Assembly: GCA_018398585.1 (NCBI GenBank)
Contig: JAGTTD010000005.1
Span: 5,511,355 to 5,575,354 of the forward strand
Direction: 5' to 3'
Origin: Simmondsia chinensis
Taxonomy: Eukaryota > Streptophyta > Magnoliopsida > Caryophyllales > Simmondsiaceae
DNA length: 64,000 nucleotides
The notes below the pieces were generated by a model. The model was given only the letters and a program-made list of their open reading frames with translations, did no database searches and was not told the DNA's origin. How positions within the stretch are numbered: position 1 is the stretch's first letter; every line of letters begins with the position of its first letter. The position numbers and the translations under genes are program-made. Below are positions 1 to 20,152 of this stretch, piece after piece.

Positions 1-9538
<9,538 letters not shown>

Positions 9539-9724
9539 TATGGCTTCCGGTCTCAAGGGGAGAGAGGAGATGAACTTTGAGGCCGGAGGAACCTCAGTTA
9601 GATTTGACTTGTAAATTCTTGTCAATTGTTTTTTGTAGGATTCATTTTACTTACAGAGGAGAGCATAGCCCGTGGCAGAGAAGGTGGTAATTTGTCCATT
9701 GGAACCACAAATTTTTTTCCTTTT

Positions 9725-9862
9725 TCGAGTAGACGAGGGTGGGTCTTGGTACAGTCAATGAGATTGCTCATTGTAACTTGGAGCTCGTGAGTTCGAGTGT
9801 TGAAAATAGGTAACATCATGTTATATCTAACCCTTCTCAAACCCTGGGCGCTATGGGCACTT
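9725..9862 (+). mobile_element. tRNA-headed SINE with degenerate Angio-type tail
   Basis: A tRNA-like head with B box (GTGAGTTCGAGTG) is followed by GAAAATAG and a decayed tail (CTAACCCTTCTCAAACCCTG, then GGGCAC). It lies in the 3' flank or 3' UTR of the JmjC gene. It shows that the same tail type occurs here with a tRNA head as well as with the 5S heads. Confidence 0.5.
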
Positions 9863-10440
9863 TTCAGATGGGAAATAGGGAACTCAAATTTGACCCTTTT
9901 TTTTTTAATTTCTTTGTGACCTTTGTTATTTAGTTCTTTTTAACTCATGGGTTGGATCCAAACTCCGAAGTTGGTGTAAGAAAAGATGAAATCCTTTCCC
10001 CTTTTAGCTATATCCTGAGTTCGAAGTTTATGGATCTCCTTTTATCGGAGTTATTGTTCCTGTGTAGAGAATTTGTAATCTCTTAATCAATATTGTAATT
10101 AAAAGAGTTGAGAGGCGAGTTCCTACATTCGAGATTTTAGTTTCAGTCTCAATTTCAGGCAACTTGTACAGTAGAAGTCTCAATACGGTTATTCCAAGAA
10201 AACTAAGAACATACAAGGATCGATACATTCCTAGTACAACACTGATTTATACAAACGTGAAATAATAGCATTCCTACAACAATCTAAGCAGTCTTTTTCC
10301 ACTGAGCGGAGTCGACTGCACAGATCAAAGTACAGTCACTACCGAACGACGAACTTGATACAAGGAAATGAATAGAGCGGCCTGAGTGGCATAATAGAAA
10401 GAATCACAAAGAATGACGCTTACTAATGAAAGTAGGAACA
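9863..10440. other. Convergent intergenic spacer
   Basis: This lies between the 3' ends of the JmjC gene (+) and the isomerase gene (-) and should hold both 3' UTRs and poly(A) sites. I see AT-rich sequence but no confident polyadenylation signal, RNA gene or ORF. Confidence 0.5.
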
Positions 10441-13400
10441 TTATAAACCAGCAGAGACTAATCCATGCAGTGTAACTATTCCGATCAAGGCGCCTTGGTT
10501 GTCGATCACTGGCAGAAACTGCACCGGTGATGGTGGAGATTCCATCTTCTGCATTGCCTCAACCGCCATTGCGTCAGGTCCAATGATTCTTGGGTTCCTG
10601 TTATGAATAAAATTGGAGCATGTATAAGCAAATTTGTAAGTTGAGATGCGCATTTCACATATTTATTGTATTTCCAAGTGAGAATGGTGGGCATAGTAGT
10701 TAAAGCTTATCATCCCAGGTGCGAGGTCTTGGGTTTGAGCTCATCATCCCCCCATCCAAATGTGTTGGTGGCCCCTATTTTTTTTTTTTTTTTGACAAGG
10801 AGGTACAACATCTTCCTAATAAGGGGGGAGACAAGCTTCGGACCGAAGACCATATATGCTTGTAGATAGATAGCCTAATCACTATACTAAACCTCACAGT
10901 TCAAAAGGACAAATATTGATCTTCTTACCATAATAAGACATTATTAATATGAAATGCAAAGACGAGATTAACAGTATATCTAGTTGTGAAAAAAGTTATA
11001 TGAATGGCAAATGAATAGCAAAAAAGAAACTGGGAGAAGCATCTTGAGTAATCTTAAGCATAAATCAGAAAAGAACATGCAACTGGGACCTATACAAAGA
11101 CCAAGTATGATGAACCCCATGAGAAGTTTACGAATCATTACGCAAAAATAGAGTACTAGCTTTGATTTTGCAGACCCATAAACCCACATTTGTTACGATG
11201 AACAACCATAAAGCTATGTTCTCAATATATCATATCGCATTGTATCATATCTATACCAAAACATTTAACCAATTTGAAAGTGGTAAACATGAGGATGTCT
11301 TAGAAGGTCATCCATCCTAATACTATTCTTACCTAAGCAGTCTTTTAATTTTGGAAATTTGATGGGATTCGATGTCAGTGTAGGAACCTTACGAGTTCCG
11401 TACATGACTTGAGGATCCATGCAAGAAAATTACAAAATATTACGTTGGCTATCACTCTGCTCAAGGCAGTTTTCTATAAATATGGTCAGGGATGTAAATA
11501 AACCAAATGCTCGACGAACTACTCATGTTTGAAATTGATTGGCTCTTGCTCGTGTTCGTTGTAGGAATCGATAAGCTATAAAGCCATGTTTGAACAAGCT
11601 CGATAAACTTAACGAGTTGAGTTCAGACAAAGGGGTCCTCATCTCGTTAACTTCCGCAAATAGTTTGATAAGGGCTCAATAAAGGCTTGAAAATGGTTTG
11701 ATAGTAATCATATTGCTCAATTCGGTAGCAAACTCAACTCAATACCAAACTCGGCCCAATGAAAAGCTTGACCCGACTCGATGACGAGCTTAGTTCAGCT
11801 CGATTAGGCTAACAAGTAGATCTGATCCGAGTATCAAACATACTAATATCTTATCCATCTGAGTTTGAACAAAGGTGGAAAAGCTCAATAAAGGCTCGGT
11901 TTGAACTCGAGTTTGAACAAAGAGGATGCTTGACTCGACTTGGTTTGTTTACCCCCCCTAAAATACGGTCTTCTAGATTTAAAGGTCTTAGGATTTGGTT
12001 TACCTGTTGCACATCTCACCAACTGTGAGCTTAAAAATCCCCTCGCCACTAGCTTTAAGTGTGCGACGCAAGTCACCATCGGTAAACGTGCCAATCAAAT
12101 GGTAGTTATCATCAATAACAAGAAGACATCCACATCCTTTACTGGTGAGCTCTACTAGCTGCTCCATTATGAGATCTCCTTCCTTACAAACAGGAAGTTC
12201 GCTTTGCTTCTTCATAACATCCTTTACCTGCAAGACCCACATACTCAATTCAGTTCAAGAATCTAATACAACTAAAGTAAAAGATAATTAATTAGAAAAA
12301 AAAAAAAAAAAAAAAGCTCCCCCACTAATCAATCATAAATAGACAGATTGAATTTGAATTTCAACAGAAGTATCCAGAAAGATGGCATTTATGAACATAT
12401 TCTTTGCTTCTGCATTACCGGTTCATATTATACGCACTCAAACAAGTTGCTGAATCTCCTCATCAGTATTTAATGATAAAAAAACAGAAACTTTTCTATG
12501 CACATAGATAGTCTTCGAGCCCAGATAATTAGTGATCATCAGACAGTTGGAATCTTCAGTGAGACAATACTTTTTACGGTAAGCAGGGTTGGAAGTGAAG
12601 GGATTCGAACTTGGAACTCTTTTACTAAGGCCTCAATCTTAATAGTGTTTTACCACTTGATGGCGTTGTCAGCTTCCTCGGGACAATGCACAGAGAGCTC
12701 GTTACCGAAGGAGAAGAAATTTTCCTTGTCAGATCCCCTCTTAGTGAGTTTTATAGGCTATATTATTATACTAATTGTCGTTCTTCCAACCATTTATTAC
12801 AACATTCATTCTCACTACATCTATGTAGTCAAATGAACTGTACCGACATTAAATTTAGATCCTATGTAAAACTCTGATGTTAACTGAGTGCTTGGGCGAG
12901 AATAGTAATAGCACAGGTGACCTGCTGAAGTCCTCGTGTTGTACTTTCTTTCAAGGGTGGAAAAGGCTTGATATGGAGATAATTGGAACGATTTGTTTAT
13001 CTAGCGAAGTGATAGTTGTGTCACATTGCTTTTAGGATGGAGGGAAATTGGAGTGGTGTCGAGAAATTTACTCATTCAACTAGATGAATATCCAATTGGA
13101 TCCATCCAAAAGTTATAACTTTCATGTCTTTCTTCCAAGAACCACTCAACCAAACAAAATCCAGATGACAACAATTCAATTCATTTAAACATCATCAACC
13201 CAGTAAATCAAATCAGCAACCTCTCAAGTCCATCAAGAGCGATAATGGAGTTCCGTTCCATGGTGCCTTATGAATGTAATCAATGACATAAGAAGTATAG
13301 GACTGCAGAAGGCAAACATATCGGTGGTCACACATTCAAAGAGGCAAACGACACGGTTGATTGGGTGCGAAGCAAGGCATAAAGATACTCAGGGATAGAA

Positions 13401-15005
13401 TGTACTCCCCCCCTCTCTATCTTTCTCTCAGCTCAGATTATATTATTATCCTGGACTCTACAGGTATTTATACCTTTTTATTAAAAAATCAGCAACCTCA
13501 GAGTACCTCATTAACCATCAGATCTTGATTAAAAAAAGCAAAAGCAACCTTCCCAGTGCCCCAAGAGCTCCCGCCTAAGCAAGGTCTGGGGATGAATGTA
13601 TGCAACCTTCCCCCCTTCAAGGTGCTACCCTGAAACGAGGCTGTTTCCGAGAACTCCCAGCCTGTGGGGTATAACACGAGGACTTTCCAAAATCCAATTG
13701 GGAACAACATGACCCCAACAAAAGAAAAGAAAAGAAAAAAAAAAAAAAAAATTAAACAATTCACTATTTGATAGATATATTATCACTCTACGTAAGAGTA
13801 TAAAAACTAAAAATAAAACATTAAACAACTCACTATTTGATGGATCTATTATCAATCTATGTAAGAGTATAAAAACTATGTCATTCACCGACATAAACTT
13901 TTGAAATCTTTGACTTAATATCAAACCCTTGATATCCAAGATCCCATGAGTTTGAACCCCAAAAGCACCAACTTTTAAGCTCAAGGAATGAGATAACACT
14001 ATCACACTACCCAGAGCGGGACATAACCCTAATCAACCGTTTGGGCTCCAAAATTTAGGGGCTCAAATTTTAAGGGTTATATTTATAATATCAAAGTTTT
14101 ATGACTAAAATTTTATAATTTTTTGTATTAATATAATGTTACTAAGAAAAATTTTATTTACATTAAGAGCCTCATTTGAAACATTCGCTTTAGGGCACAA
14201 CAATGTCGGGACCAGCCCTGACCCTACCCGAGCTTCAACCCTAATGGGCAATAACGTGAGATGGCATACTACAGTGTAAAACTATTCATAAACCTTTACG
14301 CATCAACTTAAACTTTGAGACAGTTAGCGTTGTACAATCCAAAATCCCACTTCATACCCTAAAAATGAGGCTTTTGCCAATCTTCCCGGCAGGATGATTG
14401 GAAGCATACTCCTCTCTCGTCAAATTCCTCGCCCTCATCAACGCAATCGCCACCGTATCCCCAAATACCATCTGAATCGCCGTCGACGTCACCGGCGCCA
14501 TATCAAACGGGCACAACTCTCTCTCCAACGGCAACACCACATTCATATCACAATACCCCATCAACAAACTCCCCTCATTCGACGTAACCCCGATCAATTT
14601 CGCCCCTTTCGCCTTCACACACGGCGCCAATCTGATCAACTCCTCACTATTCCCCGACTTCGAGAACAACACAACGACGTCGTTTCGGGTCACAATCCCA
14701 ATGTCCCCGTGAAGAGCATCAACAGGAGAGAGAAATCCAGATTTGATCCCGAGGGAAACTAGGGTTTGAGAGATCTTCTGAGCAACAAAACCCGATTTTC
14801 CAACGCCGGAGAAGAAGATTGTTCCAGTTGAATTGAGCAGGGTTTGAGTGAAATCTAGGGTTTGAGAGAGATCAAGGTGATTGAAGAAGTAATTGAGGTA
14901 ATTTTGCTGGGATTTGAAGAGATTTAAGAGGGTAAATTGATCCATTTGGGATGTGGGTAGGGGTTGTTTATGAGGGATCTCTGCATCTGAAGGGAGAGAA
15001 CCCAT
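10441..15005 (-). CDS. Arabinose-5-phosphate isomerase (SIS + two CBS domains)
   Basis: The enzyme interconverts ribulose 5-phosphate and arabinose 5-phosphate, the precursor of Kdo used in pectin rhamnogalacturonan II. Exons in reading order: 14358-15005, 12004-12227, 10441-10597; all introns are GT-AG; product 342 aa, close to bacterial KdsD/KpsF and plant homologues. The SIS domain covers about residues 40-190, with [14 protein letters not shown] and [11 protein letters not shown] as sugar-phosphate motifs and the conserved [11 protein letters not shown]. Two CBS domains follow at about 217-280 and 291-340, ending [14 protein letters not shown] chose ATG 15005-15003 (MGSLPSDAE); an in-frame ATG 46 codons upstream would add a low-complexity leader (SLSLSLSL) encoded by a CT repeat that looks like 5' UTR. 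The Arabidopsis counterpart is SETH3. Both introns hold SINEs and other insertions. Confidence 0.93.
10684..10792 (+). mobile_element. tRNA-derived SINE (plus)
   Basis: An A-box-like segment (CATAGTAGTTAAAGC) and a B-box-like segment (TTGGGTTTGAGCTC) are followed by C-rich sequence and a T run at about 10778-10793. It abuts an oppositely oriented SINE. It lies in intron 2 of the isomerase gene. Boundaries are approximate. Confidence 0.55.
10793..10900 (-). mobile_element. tRNA-derived SINE (minus), relative of 9106-9212
   Basis: On the minus strand: TATAGTGATTAGGCTATC as A-box region and TCTTCGGTCCGAAGC as B-box region, followed by GGGGGGA and A-rich sequence running into the neighbouring homopolymer. 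It lies in intron 2 of the isomerase gene. I did not find a target duplication. Confidence 0.55.
11298..11392 (-). mobile_element. Decayed 5S-SINE head
   Basis: Read on the minus strand this aligns along its length with the 5S-like head of the SINEs at 50960 and 51435, from the ACCAACAC-like start through ATCCCATCA, ACTGCTTAGG, GAATAGTATTAGGATGG and ATGACCTTCT. It is clearly diverged and no Angio tail follows. It lies in intron 2 of the isomerase gene. Confidence 0.65.
11486..11960. mobile_element. hAT-type non-autonomous element, old
   Basis: The ends TCAGGGATGTAAATAAACCA and GGTTTGTTTACCCCCCCTA are inverted relative to each other. Flanking 8-mers AAATATGG (11478-11485) and AAATACGG (11961-11968) match at 7 of 8, as for an aged hAT target duplication. 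The interior has many GAGC/GCTCG motifs and no ORF. It ends about 45 bp from exon 2 of the isomerase gene. Confidence 0.75.
12570..12682 (-). mobile_element. tRNA-derived SINE with strong B box
   Basis: On the minus strand a tRNA-like head (AAGTGGTAAAACACTATTAA) precedes a perfect B box, GTTCGAATCCC, then CACTTCCAACC. It lies in intron 1 of the isomerase gene. The 3' end is uncertain. Confidence 0.6.
12910..12950 (+). repeat. Fragment matching the 3' end of 5S rRNA
   Basis: A short stretch (GGTGACCTGCTG then AAGTCCTCGTGTTG) matches the last part of 5S rRNA as seen in the 5S-SINEs, with one small gap. No tail follows. It may be an eroded SINE piece in intron 1 of the isomerase gene. Confidence 0.4.
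13528..13712 (-). mobile_element. 5S/Angio composite SINE, 5'-truncated
   Basis: On the minus strand the sequence runs from the 3' end of 5S rRNA (GAAAGTCCTCGTGTTATACC) directly into the Angio-type body (GGTAGCACC, GAAGGGGGGAAGGTTGC, CCAGACCTTGCTTAGGCGGG, CACTGGGAAGGTTGC). Most of the 5S head is missing. The plus-strand A-rich tract at 13726-13752 flanks the head side. It lies in intron 1 of the isomerase gene. Confidence 0.82.
13751..13888. repeat. 69-bp tandem duplication
   Basis: Two adjacent 69-bp copies begin at 13751 and 13820 and share TTAAACAA, CACTATTTGAT and GTAAGAGTATAAAAACTA. They have several substitutions, so the duplication is not recent. The GAGTATAAAA motif resembles the TRIM terminal repeat start found elsewhere in this window. 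Confidence 0.65.
13890..14012 (-). mobile_element. tRNA-derived SINE-like sequence
   Basis: On the minus strand an A-box-like region (TAGTGTGATAGTGTTATCTC) and a B-box-like region (GGGGTTCAAACTC) are spaced as in tRNA-derived SINEs. Divergence is high and ends are approximate. It lies in intron 1 of the isomerase gene. Confidence 0.45.
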
Positions 15006-15078
15006 TTTTTGAATGAAACTGGTTAGGGATTTGGTTTGCAATGTGAGGATGAAGATGAAGATGATGAACAAAGAGGAG

Positions 15079-15104
15079 AGGGAGAGAGAGAGAGAGAGAG
15101 AGAT
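15079..15104 (-). repeat. CT/GA microsatellite in probable 5' UTR
   Basis: A run of GA dinucleotides (CT on the coding strand) lies about 75-100 bp upstream of the chosen start codon of the isomerase gene. Pyrimidine-rich leaders of this kind are common near plant transcription starts. Confidence 0.6.
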
Positions 15105-15538
15105 TGAAGGAGGGAGATTGATGAGGAATAAGCAAGGAAGCATGCAAGTTATGTGGGCTCAGTGCTGAGAGGTTGTCAAAAATGGCTAAAAAATTATTAA
15201 AAAAAAATATTATTAAAAATTATCCATTTTAAAAAATATTTATTCAAATAAGCCAACAAATTTAAAATTTTAATTTTTTTTTTTTTTTTGGGTACCTCCT
15301 TCTCGGGGTGTTCATCGCTCTAAATCTGGACCGGATAGGACCGAAGAATGAAATAGGCCTCTTTTGAAGACCGAAGGCGGGACTTGATTTATCCGGTTCG
15401 ATCGATTATCATTTCTTTTTTTCTAATATAAGATCAATTTAGTATATTTTGTCAATTTTGGACGACTTTAAAGATATCTAATAAGAAAAAAGAATAAAAA
15501 TAAACAATAGAAATTATAGAAATATTAAATGATTATCC

Positions 15539-16391
15539 GACTTTTTTTGCAATATAGTACAATTTGAAAACAAATTTACAAAAGTGGTATAGTTTGAAAA
15601 ATATTTAGCAAAATGGGACGATTTACTGTAGATGACTGGTTACACGCCTTTTAACCAAAAGTCGTGCAAAGGAGAAAAATGACAGCCCAGGTGCCGAACC
15701 TGATGCACGACGTGCTGTACGTCATGCAACAGGAGATGAGGCCCCCAGGTCGTTGCACGACATGCCGGAGGGCGTGCAACGACCCCCCCCCCCCTCCATT
15801 ATTTTATGTACAGCTTTCTTGTTGGTCGTTGCACGACCTGCAGGATGGCGTGCAACGACCAACACCTCCATTATTCTTCATGTGCAGCAGTAGAGGAACC
15901 AGACTTAATCTAATAAGTAAGGGTCCAAGAATAACTTTATACTCTAACAATTACATTATATATTTTAAACTATTAAGATACATATGTAATAAATGATCAA
16001 ACATTATAACAGCTAGATAATAATTTCTCAAAATGATGAATCAATTTCAACACACGATCCAAAAGGATTCAAACGAGAGAGAGAGAGAGAGAGTACAGAG
16101 GAGTGCATCGTCCACGGTGTCGAGTGTAGAGCCATCCAGACCTTCGCTCACCATGAACCTCCAAGATACTGCAGGTGTTGCACGCCATCGGGAAGGTCGT
16201 GCATTGCACGGCGTGCCGCTCGGCGTGCAACAGGTCCGGCACCTGGGCTGTCATTTTTCTCCTTTGCACGACTTTTGGTTTGGCGTGCAACCAGCCATCT
16301 ACAGTAAATCGTCCCATTTTGCTAAATATTTTTCAAACCATACCACTTTTCTAATTTTTTTTTCAAATTGTACTATATTGCAAAAAAAGTC
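15539..16391. mobile_element. Mutator-like foldback element nested in the hAT element
   Basis: An 853-bp element with long terminal inverted repeats of roughly 190 bp, starting GACTTTTTTTGCAATATAGT and ending with its reverse complement. A 9-bp direct repeat TGATTATCC (15530-15538 and 16392-16400) matches Mutator-type target duplications. The arms include TTTAGCAAAATGGGACGATT and GTCGTGCAAAGGAGAAAAAT. The interior repeats hairpin units built on GTCGTTGCACGAC and GTGCAACGAC. Its transcript could form a long hairpin. A partial TRIM-like terminal repeat lies at about 15909-15952. Confidence 0.8.
16076..16093. repeat. GA microsatellite
   Basis: A short GA run inside the nested Mutator-like element. 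Confidence 0.7.
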
Positions 16392-16899
16392 TGATTATCC
16401 TCATATACAACGGCTCATAGCAAGTTATATTTACAAAACCCGACTCCGATGATTTGGCCCCTTAGATTTGATTCATATTTCTCAATTCTCCACTAATAAC
16501 CAAGGAAATTCTTCATAAATTAATTAGAAATAGTTATGCATATAAGCCGTAATAATATACATTATGCAATAGTTTATCATTAAAAAAAATAAGATAAGTT
16601 AATATGGGTGCTTATGAAATATTTTTAAACTAATTTTAGGCCCAAATTTTATAAGTCTAAATAGTCTACTTATAATCTAATAAAAGATATAGGATGCCTA
16701 ACAACATAATTCGGATTTTCAGTCCGGTCTTAGATTTTCGGGTTTGGATCTGACCGGACCGAAACCCAAAATAAGGTCAACAAGAGGATCAAAGACCAGA
16801 GCAAAATTAAATTAATCCGGTCTAATCTTAAACCGAATGACTGATTCGATCTAATTTTTTGGTCCGAACTGTTATTTGATCACCCCAACCTCCTTCCCT

Positions 16900-17408
16900 A
16901 CAAGGGAGGGAAAGTAGCAGGGTTTGTCCCACCGCCACTTCCTTTTTATTTTTTTTATTTTTAATAAGTTATTATTTATTAATTAAATTAAATATATTAC
17001 TTATCTGTCTATTATATTATTATCAAATCTCTTTCTCCTCAAAAGCTTTCAAGTACTAAATTGTCCAATTCTAAAGCCCCACCAAGTCCCTTCTTCAAAA
17101 GGTTATGTAAATGTCATATGTCTTGATGAAAGTACATACCTTTCATAATTAAATTTTTAAAATTTGCTGATATGAAGATTATTTGAGTAAATATCTTTTA
17201 AATTAGGCCATTTTTGCAATATATTATTTATTTTGGACCATTTTAGGCAACGGCTTTTTTAATACTTGGATACTTTTTATATTGTTGTTAAAAATTCAAA
17301 TAATTTTATAATTTTAATTGGCTTGAGACATTAAAAATTTAGGATTATTTGCACCAAGGTGTTTTATACTTTTCTTATAGTGTCGATTTATTTCTTGCAT
17401 TTTTAAAG
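16900..17408. other. AT-rich intergenic stretch, no gene seen
   Basis: AT-rich spacer. Part of it (about 16990-17150: a CTATTATATTATTA stretch, then CATATGTCTTGATGAAAG) resembles the region at 23320-23490, so it may be remnants of the same retroelement. I see no ORF or RNA gene. Confidence 0.5.
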
Positions 17409-17416
17409 GTCTCAAC

Positions 17417-17911
17417 TAAGGGTGTAAATGAGCCGAGCCCGGTTGCGAGCCGGCTCCTAATAAAGCTCGAAAAGCTTGGCTCGCTTTGAGCTCGAGCCGA
17501 CCAGAGCTGGCTCGTAGCTTATCGAGCCGAGCCCGAGTCTAGTGAAGCTCGAGCCCATAGGCTCGCGAGCCTAAACAAGCCTAAGCGAGTCTTTTTTATT
17601 ATAGTATATTTGCTTAAATATTGCTCAATGAAGCCACATTGGATCCTAAATGAGCTGAGCCCAAGTTTAAACGAGCCCAAACGAGCCTATATTGAGCTTA
17701 GATGAACCGAAACGTTACAAACTTAATGCGAAGTTTGCCGAGCTTAGAGCGAGCCGAGTCGAGCCTGAGCTTTTAACAAGCTGAGCTCAAGCCTGAATTT
17801 TTAAAGCTCGTTGAACTTCGAGCCCAGCCCGAGCCTAGCTTAATGGTAACAAGCCGAGGCTCGAGCCTGGAAGGCTCGAGCTCGGGTCGGCTCGGCTCAA
17901 ATACACCCATA
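17417..17911. mobile_element. hAT-type non-autonomous element, GAGCC-rich
   Basis: A 495-bp element with ends TAAGGGTGTAAATGAGCCGA and TCGGCTCAAATACACCCATA and a perfect 8-bp target duplication GTCTCAAC (17409-17416 and 17912-17919). The interior is filled with GAGCC/GGCTC and GAGCTCG motifs. No ORF. It is related to the element at 47989-48422. Confidence 0.87.
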
Positions 17912-17922
17912 GTCTCAACTTA

Positions 17923-18269
17923 TGCCTTGTTTGGCAACCGAGTAAAGGAGGTAAAGAGGGGGTAGATAAGTTAATATCTTATCCCTATTTAGATATGTCA
18001 AATTAAGAAGGGGTAAGGGTAACGAGGGGTAAATTAGTTACATTTATTTGGCAATTGGATAAAAGGGCAAAGGTAAAAAGAGTCGTAGTTAAAATTATAG
18101 CAAAATTGTCCAAGATTTCTTTAAAAATTGAGATAAAGATTGGTAAAAGGGGTAATGAAAGGAAAGTTCTAACCTCCCATTATTCCCCTTTACCTCTCAA
18201 AAGTATTTGCCTAGCAGGAGTAAAAAATTAACCCCTTTAACCCTCTTTATCCCGTTGCCAAATAGGCGG
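17923..18269. mobile_element. Tourist-type (PIF/Harbinger) MITE
   Basis: A 347-bp element with terminal inverted repeats TGCCTTGTTTGGCAAC and GTTGCCAAATAGGCGG, extended by imperfect AGTAAAGGAGGTAAAGAGGG pairing. The flanking trinucleotide TTA (17920-17922 and 18270-18272) matches the TWA preference of Harbinger elements. It begins only 11 bp after the preceding hAT element ends. Confidence 0.82.
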
Positions 18270-18272
18270 TTA

Positions 18273-18570
18273 GTTCCTCTGTAATTTCTATTTTGACAAT
18301 TTAGTCCTTTAAACAAATTCAAGTAAAGTTAATAATATAATTTTTAATGACAGAATCATGTTAGATGCAAATAATCAACTGTAGATCAACCCGTTGACTC
18401 AATTTAACTTAATCTATCGCCCAACCATTAAATTTTTTATTAATAAATTAACATAAATTTTACTTTAAAGAGCAAATTTTGACACATTACTATATGGATT
18501 AAACTAACACAGTTAAAATTGACATAATGAGTAAAACACATGGACCATTGATGTAAATAACTAAAAATTT
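18273..18570. mobile_element. MITE-like inverted repeat, TTATTTRCA...GGTCCAT family
   Basis: One end has CTATTTTGACAATTTAGTCC; the other ends with GGACCATTGATGTAAATAA, with AT-rich sequence and TTAGATGCAAATAAT between. The same structure recurs at 56698-57050, 38745-39010, 50040-50345 and more weakly 36060-36340. I could not define a clean target duplication. Confidence 0.5.
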
Positions 18571-19405
18571 TGTGACTTGATTATACTAAAGTCAAAAAAA
18601 ATTTCTTGGTTTTTTTGGAAAAGTTTTCTTTAAAGCTTTTATTTTTACTTAATTACCATTTTTTTTTTTAAGGAACTAAGTTCAAAAGTTTTCTCAATTT
18701 AAATTCTTATAGGTGATTCTCTAAAAAATAATAAAGTTACAGAGGGTATTTAAAAATAACTACTTTTCGGAAGTGATTGTTGTGGAAAAAAAAAAAAAAA
18801 ACCTCTTTTATCAATTAAATATCCTTTGTCAAAATGATTTTTTCTGGAAATATTAACACGTAATATGATAATATAAAAAAAAATGCTTACATATACATGA
18901 TTTAGGAAATATTTAACTAGCTTTTATTTAGAAATTGGTGAGTTTTTATAAATTATTGAATATTGTCTGAAAACACTAACTTATCTCATAGAGTCATGTA
19001 CTACGTCAACATTTCCTTTTAATATTTGAATTATGACAAAAATTCACCATCCGAACATACAGTATATAAATGATAAAACTTTTTGACATCAGCTTACCTT
19101 ATTTTATATATATATATATATATATATATGACAATGTCATATATCTAAATAATAAAATGCTCACCATACATAGATAATAATCTCTTGTTTTAATTTTATT
19201 ACACCTACTTTGTTAATTTATAGGTTATATTAGTTAAATTAATGGTATAATTTTGTCTAAATTTTTTTTCCATACCATAAGATTGCAAAGTATATTATGT
19301 TTGTACTTGTAATTCTGACTCGACTAGGCTCATGTCATTTACTAATAAATTACAACTAAGTAAAAGAAAGATAATTTAGGACCGTGTCCTTATTAAGTTA
19401 TGTAC
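18571..19405. other. AT-rich spacer
   Basis: Very AT-rich, with a TA microsatellite at about 19107-19129. I see no ORF over 60 codons, no RNA gene and no identifiable element. Confidence 0.5.
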
Positions 19406-19408
19406 TAA

Positions 19409-19746
19409 CGCCTCGTTTGATTGCAACGTGAATTGAATTCCTACGGAAAGTTGTATTTCCCGAAAATTCAATTTCTGTGTCAAAATTCCAGTAAGTAGGT
19501 CAAACATATTTGGTTGATAGGATGAAAAGTAAAACTTCCTTTGGAAGGCTGGTTAAAAACGAAGGAATTATACCTTATTTAAAGGGATAGGTAAGTTACT
19601 TCCTATGTTTTGAAGAAATTAAAAATTGCTTAACAATTTTCACTTCTTGCATTCTGCCTACTTTGTGCCAACCAAATAAGAGCCAGAATTCATACTTTTT
19701 ATGAATTTTTACTTCATACATCTACTCCTACGTATTAAACGAGGCC
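19409..19746. mobile_element. Tourist-type MITE
   Basis: A 338-bp element with ends CGCCTCGTTTGATTGCAACG and TATTAAACGAGGCC, flanked by TAA on both sides (19406-19408 and 19747-19749). Size, ends and a 3-bp TWA duplication fit a PIF/Harbinger MITE. No coding capacity. Confidence 0.78.
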
Positions 19747-20032
19747 TAAAATTATAAGTAAATTTCCCAAATTATCCTCATTTTTTTCTAGATGGGGGCC
19801 AACAGGAGGACCGCTTCCTATAGCCAATCCCCAGTCACCGACACTTGCATTTTATTGTTGGTACTTGTTTGATATCATTTTTTATTTTTTAAATTAAAAA
19901 ATATATTTAGAATAATTTTTTATATTTTATTTTAAAACTATTTTAGTTTACGTGAAACTGAAAATAGGAAACAAAAAACAGAAAAAAAATATTTTTAAAA
20001 CTTGATTTTGAGTTTTTAAAAAATTAAAGACT

Positions 20033-20152
20033 ACAACAACAACAACAAAAAGCCTCAATGGGCTCCCGCATAAGTAGGGTTTGGGGGATGGGATGTTTGC
20101 AACCTTACCCTGTTAGGGAGGCTATGTCGAATGGCCTCCCAACCTGAGAAGC
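20033..20152 (-). mobile_element. Angio-tailed SINE (minus)
   Basis: The plus strand shows the CAACAACAACAAC tail, then AGCCTCAATGGGCTCCCGCA, GTAGGGTTTGGGGG, GCAACCTTACCC and GGCCTCCCAACCTG, which is the reverse complement of the Angio-type body. Ends are approximate. The head, if any, is not recognisable. Confidence 0.75.

Larger units (their letters stand above)
15303..16888. mobile_element. hAT-type element carrying a nested MULE
   Basis: Left end TCGGGGTGTTCATCG and right end TTTGATCACCCCAA are imperfect inverted repeats. A perfect 8-bp direct repeat CCTCCTTC (15295-15302 and 16889-16896) flanks the block. Inner flanks contain GGACCGGATAGGACCGAAGA-type motifs on both sides (15325-15405 and 16720-16870), as in subterminal hAT repeats. 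About 850 bp of its length is a separate nested element. No transposase ORF is seen. Confidence 0.78.

Noticed and set aside
12570..12670. True tRNA genes at the strong B-box matches (also 41747, 38004, 62138)
   Set aside because: The regions do not fold as complete tRNAs with an acceptor stem, and two are embedded in units with target duplications; they are SINE heads.
13498..13764. 88-codon minus-strand ORF
   Set aside because: It translates a 5S/Angio SINE and a homopolymer tract; no protein family.
14394..14762. 122-codon plus-strand ORF opposite isomerase exon 1
   Set aside because: It is the complement of a well-conserved SIS-domain exon; the Arg/His-rich translation has no recognisable family.
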